64,000 bases of DNA from Schistocerca nitens (GCF_023898315.1 NC_064621.1:128834521-128898520), one strand, 5' to 3'; shown: positions 32,691-45,390, counted from the first letter of the stretch. Made by a program: numbers and translations. Notes: generated from the letters alone by a model not told the origin.

Positions 32691-33154
32691 TAATCTGTTC
32701 AATATTTGACGTTAACCACGTCAGCAAGAAAAAGTTTAGAAAGGTTTGAAATTATGCTTAAAGTTTCTTCGATGTCTCCAAGTGTTCGCATTATGAAACA
32801 CTGGAAGAATACAGCTCTATTTTAAGCAACTTCAAGTTATTCATGCATCTCAGTATCTTTGACGTCATATGGCCTGAAAAATGTGCCGTATAATGCTGTA
32901 ATTTAACAGGTACGTTTAGTGATATTTGTAGATAGTGACTGATAAGACTGTTATGAACAGAATTGGTAGCAAAGATGTTATAAATTAAAACGCGTGAATG
33001 ATGCTGATGTTCAAGCAGAAGCTAGTTTCTCAGGCATACCGATGTTATGACCTCATATCTCCTGGACTCTGTCTTACAACGACGTACTAATCCAAGTAAA
33101 TTCAGTAACAAGTGTAAATACTGTCTGTAAACCGTGTTACAAATAGTGTTAGTA
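32691..33154 (+). repeat. Repeat R1, copy split by RTE copy B
   Basis: Shares 'aatatttgacgttaa' with 7206 and the 'aaaggtttgaaattatg' unit with 2080 and 7250. It also shares a later 'gtgccgtataatgctgtaatttaacaggtac' unit with 1920-1960. It ends at the LINE target duplication and resumes at 36452. Confidence 0.65.
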
Positions 33155-33168
33155 GTTTGTTGTGGTCT

Positions 33169-36132
33169 TCAGTCCTGAGACTGGTTTGATGCAGCTCTCC
33201 ATGCTACTCTATCCTGTGCAAGCTTCTTCATCTCCCAGTACTTACTGCAACCTACATCCTTCTGAATCTGCTTAGTGTATTCATCTCTTGGTCTCCCTCT
33301 ACGATTTTTACCCTCCACGCTGCCCTCCAATGCTAAATTTGTGATCCATTGATGCCTCAAAACATGTCCTACCAACCGATCCCTTCTTCTAGTCAAGTTG
33401 TGCCACAAACTTCTCTTCTCCCCAATCCTATTCAATACCTCCTCATTAGTTATGTGATCTACCCATCTAATCTTCAGCATTCTTCAGTAGCACCACATTT
33501 CAAAAGCTTCTATTCTCTTCTTGTCCAAACTATTTATCATCCATGTTTTACTTCCATACATGGCTACACTCCATACAAATACTTTCAGAGACGATTTCCT
33601 AACACTTAGATCTATACTCGATGTTAACAAATTTCTCTTCTTCAGAAACGCTTTCCTTGCCATTGCCAGTCTACATTTTATATCTTCTCTACTTCGACCA
33701 TCATCAGTTATTTTGCTCCACAAATAGCAAAACTCCTTTACTACTTTAAGTATTTCATTTCCGAATCTAATTCCCTCAGCATCACCTGACTTAATTTGAC
33801 TACATTCCATTATCCTCGTTTTGCTTTTGTTGATGTTCATCTTATATCCTCCTTTCAAGACACTGTCCATTCCGCTCAACTGCTCTTCCAAGTCCTTTGC
33901 TGTCTCTCACAGAATTACAATGTCATCGGCGAACCTCAAAGTTTTTACTTCTTCTCCATGAATTTTAATACCTACTCCGAATTTTTCTTTTGTTTCCTTT
34001 ACTGCTTGCTCAATATACAGATTGAATAACATCGGGGAGAGGCTACAACCCTGTCTCACTCCTTTCCCAACCACTGCTTCCCTTTCATGCCCCTCGACTC
34101 TTATAACTTCCATCTGGTTTCTATACAAATTGTAAATAGCCTTTCGCTCCCTGTATTTTACCCATGCCACATTCAGAATTTGGAAGAGAGTATTCCAGTC
34201 AACATTGTCAAAAGCTTTCTCTAAGTCTACAAATGCTAGAAACGTAGGTTTGCCTTTTCTTAAACTTTCTTCCAAGATAAGTCGTAAGGTCAGTATTGCC
34301 TCACGTGTTCCAACATTTCTACGGAATCCAAACTGATCTTCCCCGAGGTCGGCTTCTACCAGTTTTTCCATTCGTCTGTAAAGAATTCGCGTTAGTATTT
34401 TGCAGCTGTGACTTATTAAACTGATAGTTCGGTAATTTTCACATCTGTCAACACCTGCTTTCTTTGGGATTGGAATTATTATATTCTTCTTGAAGTCTGA
34501 GGGTATTTCGCCTGTCTCATACATCTTGCTCACCAGATGGTAGAGTTTTGTCAGGACTGGCTCTCCCAAGGCCGTCAGTAGTTCTAATGGAATGTTGTCT
34601 ACTCCCGGAGCCTTGTTTCGACTCAGGTCTTTCAGTGCTCTGTCAAACTCTTCACGCAGTATCTTATCTCCCATTTCGTCTTCATCTACATCCTCTTCCA
34701 TTTCCATAATATTGTCTTCAAGTACATCGCCCTTGTATAAACCCTCTATATACTCCTTCCACCTTTCTGCCTTCCCTTCTTTGCTTAGAACTGGGTTGCC
34801 ATCTGAGCTCTTGATATTCATACAAGTGGTTCTCTTCTCTCCAAAGGTCTCTTTAATTTTCCTGTAGGCAGTATCTATCTTACCCCTAGTGAGACAAGCC
34901 TCTACATCCTTACATTTGTCCTCTAGCCAGCCCTGCTTAGCCATTTTGAACTTCCTGTCAATCTCATTTTTGAGACGTTTGTATTCCTTTTTGCCCGCTT
35001 CATTTACTGCATTTTTATATTTTCTCCTTTCATCAATTAAATTCAATATTTCTTCTGTTACCCAAGGATTTCCATTAGCCCTCGTCTTTTTACCTACTTG
35101 ACCCTCTGCTGCCTTCACCACTTCATCCCTCAGAGCTACCCATTCTTCTTCTACTGTATTTCTTTCCCCCATTCCTGTCAATTGTTCCCTTATGCTCTCC
35201 CTGAAACTCTCTACAACCTCTGGTTCTTTCAGTTTATACAGGTCCCATCTCCTTAAATTCCCACCTTTTTGCAGTTTCTTCAGTTTCAATCTACAGTTCA
35301 TAACCAATAGATTGTGGTCAGAATCCACATCTGCCCCAGGAAATGTCTTACAGTTTAAAACCTGGTTCCTAAATCTCTGTCTTACCATTATGTAATCTAT
35401 CTGAAACCTGTCAGTATCTCCAGGCTTCTTCCATGTATACAGCCTCCTTTCATGATTCTTGAACCAAGTGTTAGCTATGATTAAGTTATGCTCTGTGCAA
35501 AATTCTACAAGGCGGCTTCCTCTTTCATTCCTTCCCCCCAATCCATATTCACCTACTATGTTTCCTTCTCTCCCTTTTCCTACTGACGAATTCCAGTCAC
35601 CCAAGACTATTAAATTTTCGTCTCCCTTCACTACCTGAATAATTTCTTTTATCTCGTCATACATTTCATCTATTTCTTCATCATCTGCAGAGCTAGTTGG
35701 CATATAAACTTGTACTACTGTAGTAGGCATGGGCTTTGTGTCTATCTTGGCCACAATAATGCATTCACTATGCTGTTTGTAGTAGCTAACCCGCACTCCT
35801 ATTTTTTTATTCATTATTAAACCTACTCCTGCATTACCCCTATTTGATTTTGTATTTATAACCCTGTAATCACCTGACCAAAAGTCTTGTTCCTCCTGCC
35901 ACCGAACTTCACTAATTCCCACTATATCTAACTGTAACCTATCCATTTCCCTTTTAAAATTTTCTAACCTACCTGCCCGATTAAGGGATCTGACATTCCA
36001 CGCTCCGATCCGTAGAACGCCAGTTTTCTTTCTCCTGATAACGACGTCCTCTTGAGTAGTCCCCGCCCGGAGATCCGAATGGGGGACTATTTTACCTCCG
36101 GAATATTTTACCCAAGAGGACGCCATCATCAT
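33169..36132 (-). pseudogene. RTE ORF of copy B: APE-RT with two UGA stops
   Basis: A single frame of 987 codons interrupted only by two TGA codons (33907-33909 and 33484-33486). The N-terminal 741 residues include an endonuclease (ISEVRW at 73-78, GDWN at 178-181, VDSDHNLL near 265) and the RT palm (FLAFVDLEKAFD, GKGVRQGCSLSP, FADDIVIL). The first stop falls directly after FADDIVIL and the second after EMWCY. The C-terminal part carries GHVLRH and DRVAWR motifs. There are no frameshifts. Both stops lie inside the 511-bp tract shared with copy C. Translation would end within the RT domain, so this copy is probably dead. Confidence 0.9.
33428..33938 (-). repeat. Tract identical to 36998-37508 in copy C
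   Basis: 511 bases with no difference from copy C at a constant offset of 3570. By contrast there are about 13 differences in the 247 bases to the left and about 16 in the 262 bases to the right. Confidence 0.93.
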
Positions 36133-36451
36133 TTAATCATACAGTAGAGCTGCATGTCCTCGGGAAAAATTACGGCTGTAGTTTCCCCTTGCTTTCAGCC
36201 GTTCGCAGTACCAGCACAGCAAGGCCGTTTTGGTTAATGTTACAAGGCCAGATCAGTCAATCATCCAGACTGTTGCCCCTGCAACTACTGAAAAGGCTGC
36301 TGCCCCTCTTCAGGAACCACATGTTTGTCTGGCCTCTCAACAGATACCCCTCCGTTGTGGTTGCACCTACGGTACGGCCATCTGTATCGCTGAGGCACGC
36401 AAGCCTCCCCACCAACGGCAAGGTCCATGGTTCATGGGGGGAGTGTTAGTA

Positions 36452-36718
36452 AAGAAGTAATAAATTGAAACCTCATATCTGACGTTGAATTCGTACTGTT
36501 TGAACAAGGAAAACGTAGTAAGTGATAAACTTTTTCATTCTTTATTTCATGGGGAGTGTCAGCGACAAAATGTTTCGTAAAGATTTCAAATAATGCGTAA
36601 AATTATTTGGAAATCGCTAAGTGCTCTTTTTTACAAGAACTGGATGAATAAAGTTCAGATATTTTAGCGGCGTCATTTAAGCTGCCTCAAAGAAAACACA
36701 CTGGTTCAAACTATAATA
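36452..36718 (+). repeat. Repeat R1, right part of split copy
   Basis: Contains 'aagtaataaattgaaac' (compare 1843-1860) and the 'aaagatttcaaataatgcgtaaaa...aaatcgctaagtgctct' unit (compare 2075-2125). Confidence 0.6.
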
Positions 36719-36725
36719 CTTGTCT

Positions 36726-38207
36726 TGTTGTTGTTGTTGTGGTCTTGAGACTGGTTTGATGCAGCTCTCAATGCTACTCTATCCTGTGCAAGCTTCTTCA
36801 TCTCCCAGTACTTACTGCAACCTACATCCTTCTGAATCTGCTTAGTATATTCATCTCTTGATCTCCCTCTACGATTTTTACCCTCCACGCTGCCCTCCAA
36901 TGCTAAATTTGTGATATCTTGATACCTCAGAACATGTCCTACCAACCGGTCCCTTCTTCTTGTCAAGTTGTGCCAGAAACTCCTCTTCTCCCCAATTCTA
37001 TTCAATACCTCCTCATTAGTTATGTGATCTACCCATCTAATCTTCAGCATTCTTCAGTAGCACCACATTTCAAAAGCTTCTATTCTCTTCTTGTCCAAAC
37101 TATTTATCATCCATGTTTTACTTCCATACATGGCTACACTCCATACAAATACTTTCAGAGACGATTTCCTAACACTTAGATCTATACTCGATGTTAACAA
37201 ATTTCTCTTCTTCAGAAACGCTTTCCTTGCCATTGCCAGTCTACATTTTATATCTTCTCTACTTCGACCATCATCAGTTATTTTGCTCCACAAATAGCAA
37301 AACTCCTTTACTACTTTAAGTATTTCATTTCCGAATCTAATTCCCTCAGCATCACCTGACTTAATTTGACTACATTCCATTATCCTCGTTTTGCTTTTGT
37401 TGATGTTCATCTTATATCCTCCTTTCAAGACACTGTCCATTCCGCTCAACTGCTCTTCCAAGTCCTTTGCTGTCTCTCACAGAATTACAATGTCATCGGC
37501 GAACCTCACAGTTTTTATTTCTTCTCCATGGATTTTAATACCTACTCCGAATTTTTCTTTTGTTTCCTTTACTGCTTGCTCAATATACAGATTGAATAAC
37601 ATCGGGGACAGGCTACAACCCTGTCTCACTCCCTTCCCAACCGCTGCTTCCTTTTCATGCCCCTCGACTCTTATAACTGTCATCTGGTTTCTGTACAAAT
37701 TGTAAATAGCCTTTCGCTCTCTGTATTTTACCCCAGCCACCTTTAGAATTTGAAAGAGAGTATTCCAGTCAACATTTTCAAAAGCTTTCTCTAAGTCTAC
37801 AAATGCTAGAGATGTAGGTTTGCCTTTCCTTAATCTATTTTATAAGATAAGTGGTAGGGTCAGTATTGCCTCACGTGTTCCAACATTTCTACGGAATCCA
37901 AACTGATCTTCCCCGAGGTCGGCTTCTACCAGTTTTTCCATTCGTCTGTAAAGAATTCGCGTTAGTATTTTGCAGCTATGACTTATTAAACTGATAGTTC
38001 TGTAATTTTCACATCTGTCAACACCTGCTTTCTTTGGGATTGGAATTATTATATTCTTATTGAATTCTGAGGGTATTTCGCCTGTCTCATACATCTTGCT
38101 CACCAGATTGTAGAGTTTTGTCAGGACTGGCTCTCCCGAGACCGTCAGTAGTTCTAATGGAATGTTGTCTACTCCCCGGACCTTGCTTCGACTCAGGTCT
38201 TACAGTG
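36726..38207 (-). pseudogene. 5'-truncated RTE-type LINE, copy C
   Basis: Contains only the RT and C-terminal part, from the 'VDNIPLELL' region onward. The frame is collinear with copy B but has three stops (37840, 37477 and 37054). The normal stop is lost by a 7-base deletion near 36745. The tail is (CAA)n (plus-strand TTG repeats at 36726-36740). A short duplication CTTGTCT flanks it (36719-36725 and 38208-38214). The two later stops are shared with copy B. Confidence 0.88.
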
Positions 38208-39479
38208 CTTGTCTCATTACGTTAAAAATTTAACTCTTAATGGGTAGATTAGAACAGCATTTTAAATGCTTTAATATTGAAAATTAAATTTTTGCTACAT
38301 CTAGAAGCCGTTAGACAACCTGTAACTGGGCATAATAGATAAGAACAGTATCTGAACGGAAAAAAAGATTGAAACTGCCTGGGTGTTCCAGGCTGCTGTT
38401 AGCAGTTAACACAGTTTTCCGAACTAAAATAAGCTTGCGACGCACCTGAAACGGTAAGTGCACTATTAAACCGTACAGGAAGTTTCCATTTGTAGCAGTG
38501 AGAAATCGACTTTTAGTGCCGAAACTGTTAAAGTGTGGCTTGCTCAAAAACTAATGGAGTGTTGCGAGTTGGTGACTACTCGGAGAGAAAGAAAAACTAA
38601 CAACATTCAATTGCGAAATAGATTGGCGTAGGTGATCTTATTGTTACTGTAGTGAAAATGAACTGGAGGTGTCTGAAAGTTACAGTTACACGAATCCATA
38701 ACAGTTGGTTCAAGAAACTCTTTGTTGGGTGCCAACGAAAAGATCGAAACGATGACCCAATTATGGTTAATTAACGGCATTAGAAACTATGCAGAAGCAG
38801 CATGGAGATGAACAGCTGACGATTGAAGAGCATGGAAAAACTCTAGAGGTGCTCTTTATACTGCAGTAGATTGCGAACGGCTGACTATGAATTTCTCTTG
38901 TGAACCGTTTTATAAAAACAGTCGTAAACTGTGCTTAATAAGATGCCCCTTCCTACTGAAGCAATGCAACGGATTTACACTTTCAAGAAAAATGGTGTAT
39001 AATGGGCAGGCACTTGGCATTAGGTGATAACCCTGATCGTCATACTATTCCACTTTGTCTCCACTTTTGCGCAAACATTCCACCACTAACATGCAAAGGC
39101 AATAAATTGCTGGACTCTCTCTTAAAAGACTTTATAGTTTGCCATTAGAACAAAACACTGTTACACATTGGAACAATTTTCAGAAATGCTCTCTATCCAG
39201 ACCTGTAATAGAAATGTAATACATTTTCTTATTACATTTTCAAATTATGGTATTCACTTTACATGTGCTGCAGCAATTCCTGAGATAACATTAATATCCA
39301 CATAAAATTACTGTTTTTCCAAATGTTAAAACATGATCGGAGGTACCGCATGGTCATGTACCTAGGAACAAATGTCCTAATGAAATTTAAAAGCTTTGCA
39401 ATCAAGGACAAGTTGTCAGTGCTGTATTAAATAGTCCATATGTTGTATTAACACACTACTACATACTGTTGATTACATA
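38208..39479. other. Mostly unassigned DNA; possible LINE tail
   Basis: No gene. Around 38700-38880 (plus) a broken translation (GCQRKDRNDDPI...) vaguely resembles the C-terminus of an RTE-type LINE. I would not call it without a search. Confidence 0.3.
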
Positions 39480-40893
39480 CATCAAAAAAATTTTGCACCA
39501 CCCCGGTTCCCAGAACTGCTGAAGATAGACATTGACTGAAGATACTGTATGACCGAAATAGTCCTTTTGACTGTTCAGAGATATAACTAAACCTGTCCAA
39601 AGATGTAAACAACCATGCATGAGCAGCGCCTATCAGACAGAGGGGTCCTACAGCCGATCAGTTCCAGTCATTCCACCAGGAATGAGGTACATGCCTAACG
39701 GTCAATACCGCGGTTCGATCGCGTCCGCATTGTTACTTTGTACCAGGAATGGGTCTCAACAAGGGAAGTGTCCAGGCGTCTCGGAGTGAAGCAAAACGAT
39801 GTTGTTCCGACATGGAGGATATACAGAGAGACAGGAAAAGTCGATGATATGCCTCGCTCAGGTCGCCTAGTGGCTACTATGCAGTGGACGACCGCTACCT
39901 GCGGATTATGTATCGGAGGAACCCTGACAGCAATGGCACCAGGTTGAATAACGCTTTTCGTGCAGCCACAGGACGTCGTGTTACGACTCCAACTGTGCAC
40001 AATAGGCTGCATGATGCTCAACCTCACTCCCGACGACCATGGCGAAGTCCATCTTTGCAACCACGACACCATGCAGCGCGGTCAGATGGGCCCAACAACA
40101 TGCCGAATGGACCGCTCAGGATTTGCATCACGTTCTCTTCACCGATGAGTGTGCATATGCCTTCAACCAAACAGTCGTCAGACGTGTTTAGAGGCAGCCC
40201 GGTCAAGCGGATCGCCTTAGTCACACTGTGCAGCGAGTGCAGCAAGGTGGAGATTCCCTGCTGTTTCAGAGTGGAATTATGTGGGGGGCGACGTATGCTG
40301 CTGGTGGCCGTGGAAGGCGCCGTAACGGCTGTACAATACTTGAATGCCATCCTCCGACCGATAGTGCAACAATATCGGCAGCATATTGGCGAGGCACTCG
40401 TCTTCATGGACGACAATTCGCGCCCCTTTGTGAATTACTTCCTTCAGGATAACGACATCGTTCGGCTAGAGTGGACAGCATGTCTCCAGACATGAACCCT
40501 CTCGACCACGCCTGCGATAGACTGAAAAGGGCTGTTTATGTAGGACGTGACCCACCAACCACTCTGAGGGATCTACGCCGAATCTCCGTTGAGGAGTAGG
40601 ACAATCTGGACCAAAAGTGCCTTGATGAACTTGTGGATAGTGTGCCACGACGAATACAGGCATGCATCAATGCAAGAGGACTTGCTACTGGGCTTTAGAG
40701 GTACCGGTGTGTACAGCAACCTGGAGCACCACCTCTGAAGGTCTCGTTATACGTTGGTACAAATGCAATGTGTGGTTTTCATGAGCAAAAGAAAGGGCGG
40801 AAATTATGTTTATGTTGATCTATATTCCAATTTTCTGTACAGATTCCGGAACTCTCGGAACCGAGGTGATGCAAAACTTTCTTTTTATGTGTG
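39480..40893 (+). mobile_element. Decayed Tc1-like transposon, third family
   Basis: Inverted ends CATCAAAAAAATTTTGCACC (left) and a complement-like 'gatgcaaaactttctttttatg' (right), with TA at 39478-39479 and 40894-40895. About 1.41 kb, a normal Tc1 length. Plus-strand transposase, broken. Confidence 0.88.
39668..40697 (+). pseudogene. Tc1-like transposase, frameshifted
   Basis: Blocks from two frames give a Tc1 transposase. The N-terminal helix-turn-helix reads QEWVSTREVSRRLGVKQNDV (39741 onward). A second block reads MDDRYLRIMYRRNPDSNGTR and ends in EALVFMDDNSRPFVNYFLQ and DNDIVRLEW (40380-40480). The glutamate motif region follows in another frame with Asp at the catalytic position (PLDHA). 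About four residues are missing after DNSRP relative to the family. Several frameshifts and a TAG near 40598 make it non-functional. Confidence 0.85.
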
Positions 40894-42856
40894 TAGAATG
40901 TGAAAGCAAATTAAGCAAACGTGTTATCGAAACCCATTTATATTTTAAATACATTTTGGAATAGAAGTTACTGGAAATTGACACACGTTTCAGTTTTCAA
41001 GACAGGTAAAACTATTAAGGTATTAACAAAACTCTGTTAATTTCCTAATATCAGATGTTCCGTGGTAAAAGACCTTTTTACGTGTCAAAGTAGAAGATGG
41101 TGCACGACTGATGAAGACTGGCTTAACTCTCTTCAAGTTGTATAATTAGCTTAAAAATATATATTATTTTTTTGCCATTAAAATTTGTAATTGAAGAATT
41201 AACAATATATTAGAAATAGCTGTAATATACAGTATTATAGAGCATTTAAATGCATATAACGCGAAACACTTACAAACACTGCACAAAACACAAGTGACAG
41301 AGGCGTGTTTTAATCCACTTTGGTATTTATCTAACTGGCACCCCTACCAATGTGATATCCCATAGGATGCATTATAAAACTCGACATAGTCTTTCTTGTT
41401 TTATTTCTATTAAATTTTCTTTAGTCTTTTGTCATATTATGTGTGTGAATATGGAATGTGAAACTGTTGCATAAATTAAAACTATTATTTTGAATTGTGA
41501 TATTATTCTCGTTGTATCTGTGTGTATTTCCTATGCTTGGCTGGAAGCTTCGGTGTAGTAGGGAAAATAGTATGAATATAAAAGTTTTACGAACGCAAGG
41601 CAGAGAGCTGATTAGTGAGTTCAAGGAAGGACTCAGCTGTTATAAGACGGGAGGTTGGGATAAACTGAATTATTGTTACAAAAGGCATTTGTATTTTGCA
41701 AAGAGAAATGTTTCCGAATAGTAGTAATTGGAAGGCGAAGTTTGGAAGACGAGGACGTCGAGACTGTTCAAAGCGTGACTGTAGAAGTGGTAAGTCGATA
41801 GGTCGTGACCGTGAAGGAAATCGGTGTAAAGTTTCCTCAAGTTGTGGAGAAAAGAGATGTCTTAGAAGTGATGAAAGAGGAGAAGGGGGAAATCCGGGGC
41901 AGAAATTTTGCGGTGAAATGCGAGACGTTCTTGGAACATTCTAGAAAATGGCTGCTGCGCTATTGTTGTTACAGCTTGCTATACAAAAACTTCAAAGCAA
42001 TAGAATTTACTCTGGAAACGACGTAGAAAAGAAAGTGCTCGTGTATAAGACATCAGGAGGAGAGAGAAATAATTACAAGCATGAAGAAACTTCTGGAACC
42101 ATCAATAATCCAGATTCGAGAGAGCTATTATATCGTGACGAATTCCATGCAACACAATGTAACTAATTATTAGTTACACGACCTAGAAGACTTTGTTCTT
42201 TGTGCACATACTGCAGAAATCAGACTGATCGCGTTACTTACAACTAAATGTAATTTCTTTCGTACCAAACTGTATTCTGGAACATTGGCTGTCAAGGCTC
42301 ATCTACTTAGATTACAGATCACCTGGGACCGTTTCATTCGTTTTTTTCTTTTTTTTAATTTTTGGCTGTTTTGTGCAGAACATAAACTATTAATGAACAA
42401 TTAAGTTGGAAATATTTGCGGTTAGTACATTATATTACAATTTTTGCGTGAGTTACATATGACTAGCGTGGTGCCATAGAACGTATGACAGGAGTGTCAT
42501 TTACTACGTGACTGAAAATTTTGGATTGGTACTACTCTGTCTTTCATTTCGTAATATTATTTGTGTACCGTCGCATTACTGGTTTCTTTCATAGCTGCCA
42601 CTGTCTTCAGTTGATATTTATGGTAACCTAGTGATACTGAGAAGAAAAAAATGTCACAAAAGTTATAAAGATAAACAAAGGCACTTAGAGATTATTTTCG
42701 ATAATGATATGGATATGAGTGATGAAAAAGCTATGTTATTGTTTAGTGTTAAACCAGATGAACTTTATCAGTCGAGTCTGCAAGTGAAACTGAAACTGCC
42801 TGTCGTCGGTTTACAGTGTGCTGTGAAAAAATGAAGTGTGAACGTGGACGACATAC
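40894..42856. other. Unassigned DNA
   Basis: About 2 kb with no recognised gene. Several overlapping short plus-strand frames (41497-42166) are Lys/Arg/Glu-rich without a motif. Confidence 0.4.
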
Positions 42857-43010
42857 ACATTTATTCAGATTCGAAGCTTACCGAATGAAGCTGAATTAGA
42901 CTGCAGGGACGTGGTGCATCAAGCAAGGTGGTGTTGTGGCCACATTGCACATGGAGTCATTACGAGTTTGTTCATACTTGTTGGTCACAATGTACATACG
43001 AAACTGTGAG
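42857..43010 (+). repeat. Dispersed repeat R3, copy 1
   Basis: Matches 45161-45390: 'attcag.ttcgaagct', 'aagct.aattaga', 'gggacgtgg..catcaag' and 'ccacattg...gaagtcatta'. The second copy carries about 65 extra bases before 'tttgttca.acttg.tggt'. Confidence 0.6.
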
Positions 43011-43059
43011 AACTGTGACCGACCCCACAAAAAATAAGAGTTATAGTTTCATATGTACA

Positions 43060-43936
43060 TTGTAAACAACAAGCACGCAGTCAGTGTGAGTGGAGAACTG
43101 CAAAGGCTGCAGTTCACTAAAATATGCTTCAGAGTCCTACCAAAACAATCCGACGCCTGTAGCAAGAGACCGGCATATCGCGTCGATCACGCGCACGGGT
43201 TCTCCAACTCTACCTGCACTTGCATCCCTATCTAGTGTCTGGTGTTCATTTATTAAAACCTGCAGATACTCCTCACCACCTCCAGTTTTGTGAGCGGCTG
43301 TTCACTGTGATAAAAATTAATGGCTTGGACTTAGATCTGTTCTTTATTTATGATGAAGCCTGGTTTCACTCGAATGGCTATGTCATTTCACGGAAACACA
43401 GGCTCTGAGCAGCAAAGGATCCGCATAACTTCCACGAAACACCACTGCAAGGCGAGAAGGTTGGTGTCTGGTGTGCAGTGTCTGCACGCCGATTGTTGGT
43501 CCCATCTTCTTTTATCAGAGGCTGATTTTGGCGCGTTACATTGCCAACATTTTGAAGCCACTTGTGGCAGCATTAATGGAGGAGGAAAAGACCAACAGTT
43601 ACTTCCAACAGGAAGGAGCAACTGCCCATGTAGCCGGCTAAACCTTGGGGCACATTTACACAATCTTCGCCCCTGAAAGAGCTGTTACTAGATGTCATTC
43701 TGGTCGCCGCCATAGCTGGCTACCCGGGTCACCGTGATCTGTCAGTGTGTGACTACTTTGTGTGGGGAGCATTCGAGTATAAGGTGTATCGGAACAACTC
43801 TCACAGCCTTCAAGAACTGCAGAAAAATATTTTGGATGAAACTACAGTAATTCCAGCAGTCCAGCTTCGATCCGCCTGCAGCATCTTGCTGACCAGAGCC
43901 CAGAAGTGCCAGGAGATGATGCTATATTTAGGTTAG
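43060..43936 (+). pseudogene. Decayed mariner/Tc-like transposase
   Basis: Broken plus-strand frames contain CERLFTVIKINGLDLDLFFI followed by YDEAWFHSNGYV (first catalytic Asp near 43350). Next come a GVWCAVSARRL-like block and LSVCDYFVWGAFEYKVYRNN (43742 onward). In the last block the third catalytic residue is Asp, as in mariner-type enzymes with 'CDYFLWG'. The segment with the second Asp is lost in frameshifts. Non-functional. Confidence 0.7.
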
Positions 43937-44798
43937 TACAGTATTTCCTCTCCTGTGTTTCTTTGCACACTGGAACTCTGTTCTCCTGGTCACTTTTATT
44001 TGCCTCATCCTGTTAAAACCGCCATTGACAATGATTTCTTTCACTTTAATTTTTGTTACGATATCATTTGGAGAAAATAAATAGAAATTATATATAATTT
44101 ATATTGAACATTGTAAATAACACATAGATGTAAATAATAATAAAGTAATAAAAGAGAGAAAAGTTCGAGACTTCTAAGTCACGTGAGTTATATACAACAC
44201 ATATTTACAAGAGCCTGTGAAAGGGATCTTGCAAAACCGTTGGACATAAACACGAGTACGTATCTGGGACATGATCCGCTGTAACACAGGCTGCTGTGAG
44301 TTGCCACGCCATCAAGGAGTTTTAAGTGAAAGTATGTCCGTGGGTTACAGTTACTTCACGTGTTTCACAGAAGGAATTTTAAGTGGGTACGTTTAGGTCA
44401 AGTTGCAGTGAACGATGTACCGGATATGTGTCGGCCAAGCTTCGGCTCTTTCGTTTTGAGTGAAATACTAAACAGAAGAGCACCCATACCAGGGCGTATG
44501 GGGCTCCGCCCCCCGCCCTCCCACCTTCCCCCGCTCGCATATCCCCGCTAGCTCCCACGGCAGTGGAGGGAAATAATATAGTGTAGTATGATGGATTTTT
44601 TCGTGAAATTGATTTAAAAATAGGTATTGTGTAGGTTTTTAGCGGGGTAGGGCCTGTAACCCTTAATGGCTACTTAGAAGTCACCGTTCGTCCCCTCCCC
44701 CCCCCCCCTCTTACAAGCTTTCGTGTGGGCAATCTTTGGCTAAACATCTGAATAAATAATTAAGAAACAGTTATTGCTAAAGAGCAATACCTGTGTAT

Positions 44799-44843
<45 letters not shown>

Positions 44844-45160
44844 TTTGAGAACAACAGAGTGACGGAACCATAGCACATCCTTCGCTGCAGTTGCGACACT
44901 GGTTGGCAAACCAATCTCTTCAATTAATCTGCACTAATATTTACATTAAACGTATCTGAATTTGCTTATCTACCTTTCCGTACCTAACAGTTAACTGAGG
45001 GGAACTATCACTACTGCAGCAACAATAATGTTTGTGTATCTATATGTGTTTCGTTTTAATCTATGTTTTGTAAGTGTGATTGTGGGTGTGAATGTGTGTT
45101 CTACTGATCATTTCAGTCACCAGCAGCGAAGAAAATTGTCTTTCAGATATTTTCCTAAGC
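43937..45160. other. Unassigned DNA with C-run and (GT)n
   Basis: No gene. A GC-rich patch lies at 44490-44560 and a C-run near 44693-44708. Confidence 0.4.
44792..44842 (+). repeat. (GT)n microsatellite
   Basis: Alternating GT over about 50 bases with a few TATG interruptions at the start. Confidence 0.95.
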
Positions 45161-45390
45161 ACATTCATTCAGTTTCGAAGCTTTCCGTATTAAGCTAAAT
45201 TAGACAAAAGGGACGTGGCACATCAAGTTAATTCTAGTCAACAAGGTGTTGCTGGACCACATTGTATACGAAGTCATTATGTATTCACGACAGTAGAGAA
45301 TACTCTTGCTATCGGAGTTTAAATATACACAGCTGGGGATGCTGATTTTGTTCACGCTTGATGGTTACATTTGGAGGTATTGTAGAGTCC
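45161..45390 (+). repeat. Dispersed repeat R3, copy 2
   Basis: Collinear with 42857-43010, with an extra internal segment from about 45285 to 45345. Confidence 0.55.

Larger units (their letters stand above)
33155..36441 (-). mobile_element. Full-length RTE-type LINE, copy B
   Basis: The target duplication AGTGTTAGTA lies at 33145-33154 and 36442-36451. The 5' leader (36133-36441) contains the 'aaccatggaccttgccgttg' motif typical of an abundant insect RTE family. The 3' UTR is about 14 bases. Rejoining the flanks restores R1 ('tagtgttagta' + 'aagaagtaataaatt', compare 1827-1850). Confidence 0.92.

Noticed and set aside
33907-33909. UGA as selenocysteine codon in RTE copy B
   Set aside because: No reason for selenocysteine in an RT, no SECIS-like structure noted, and the codon sits in a tract shared with a decayed copy.
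41497-42166. Cluster of short plus-strand ORFs as a gene
   Set aside because: Frames overlap, are unrelated to known proteins and lack convincing splice structure.
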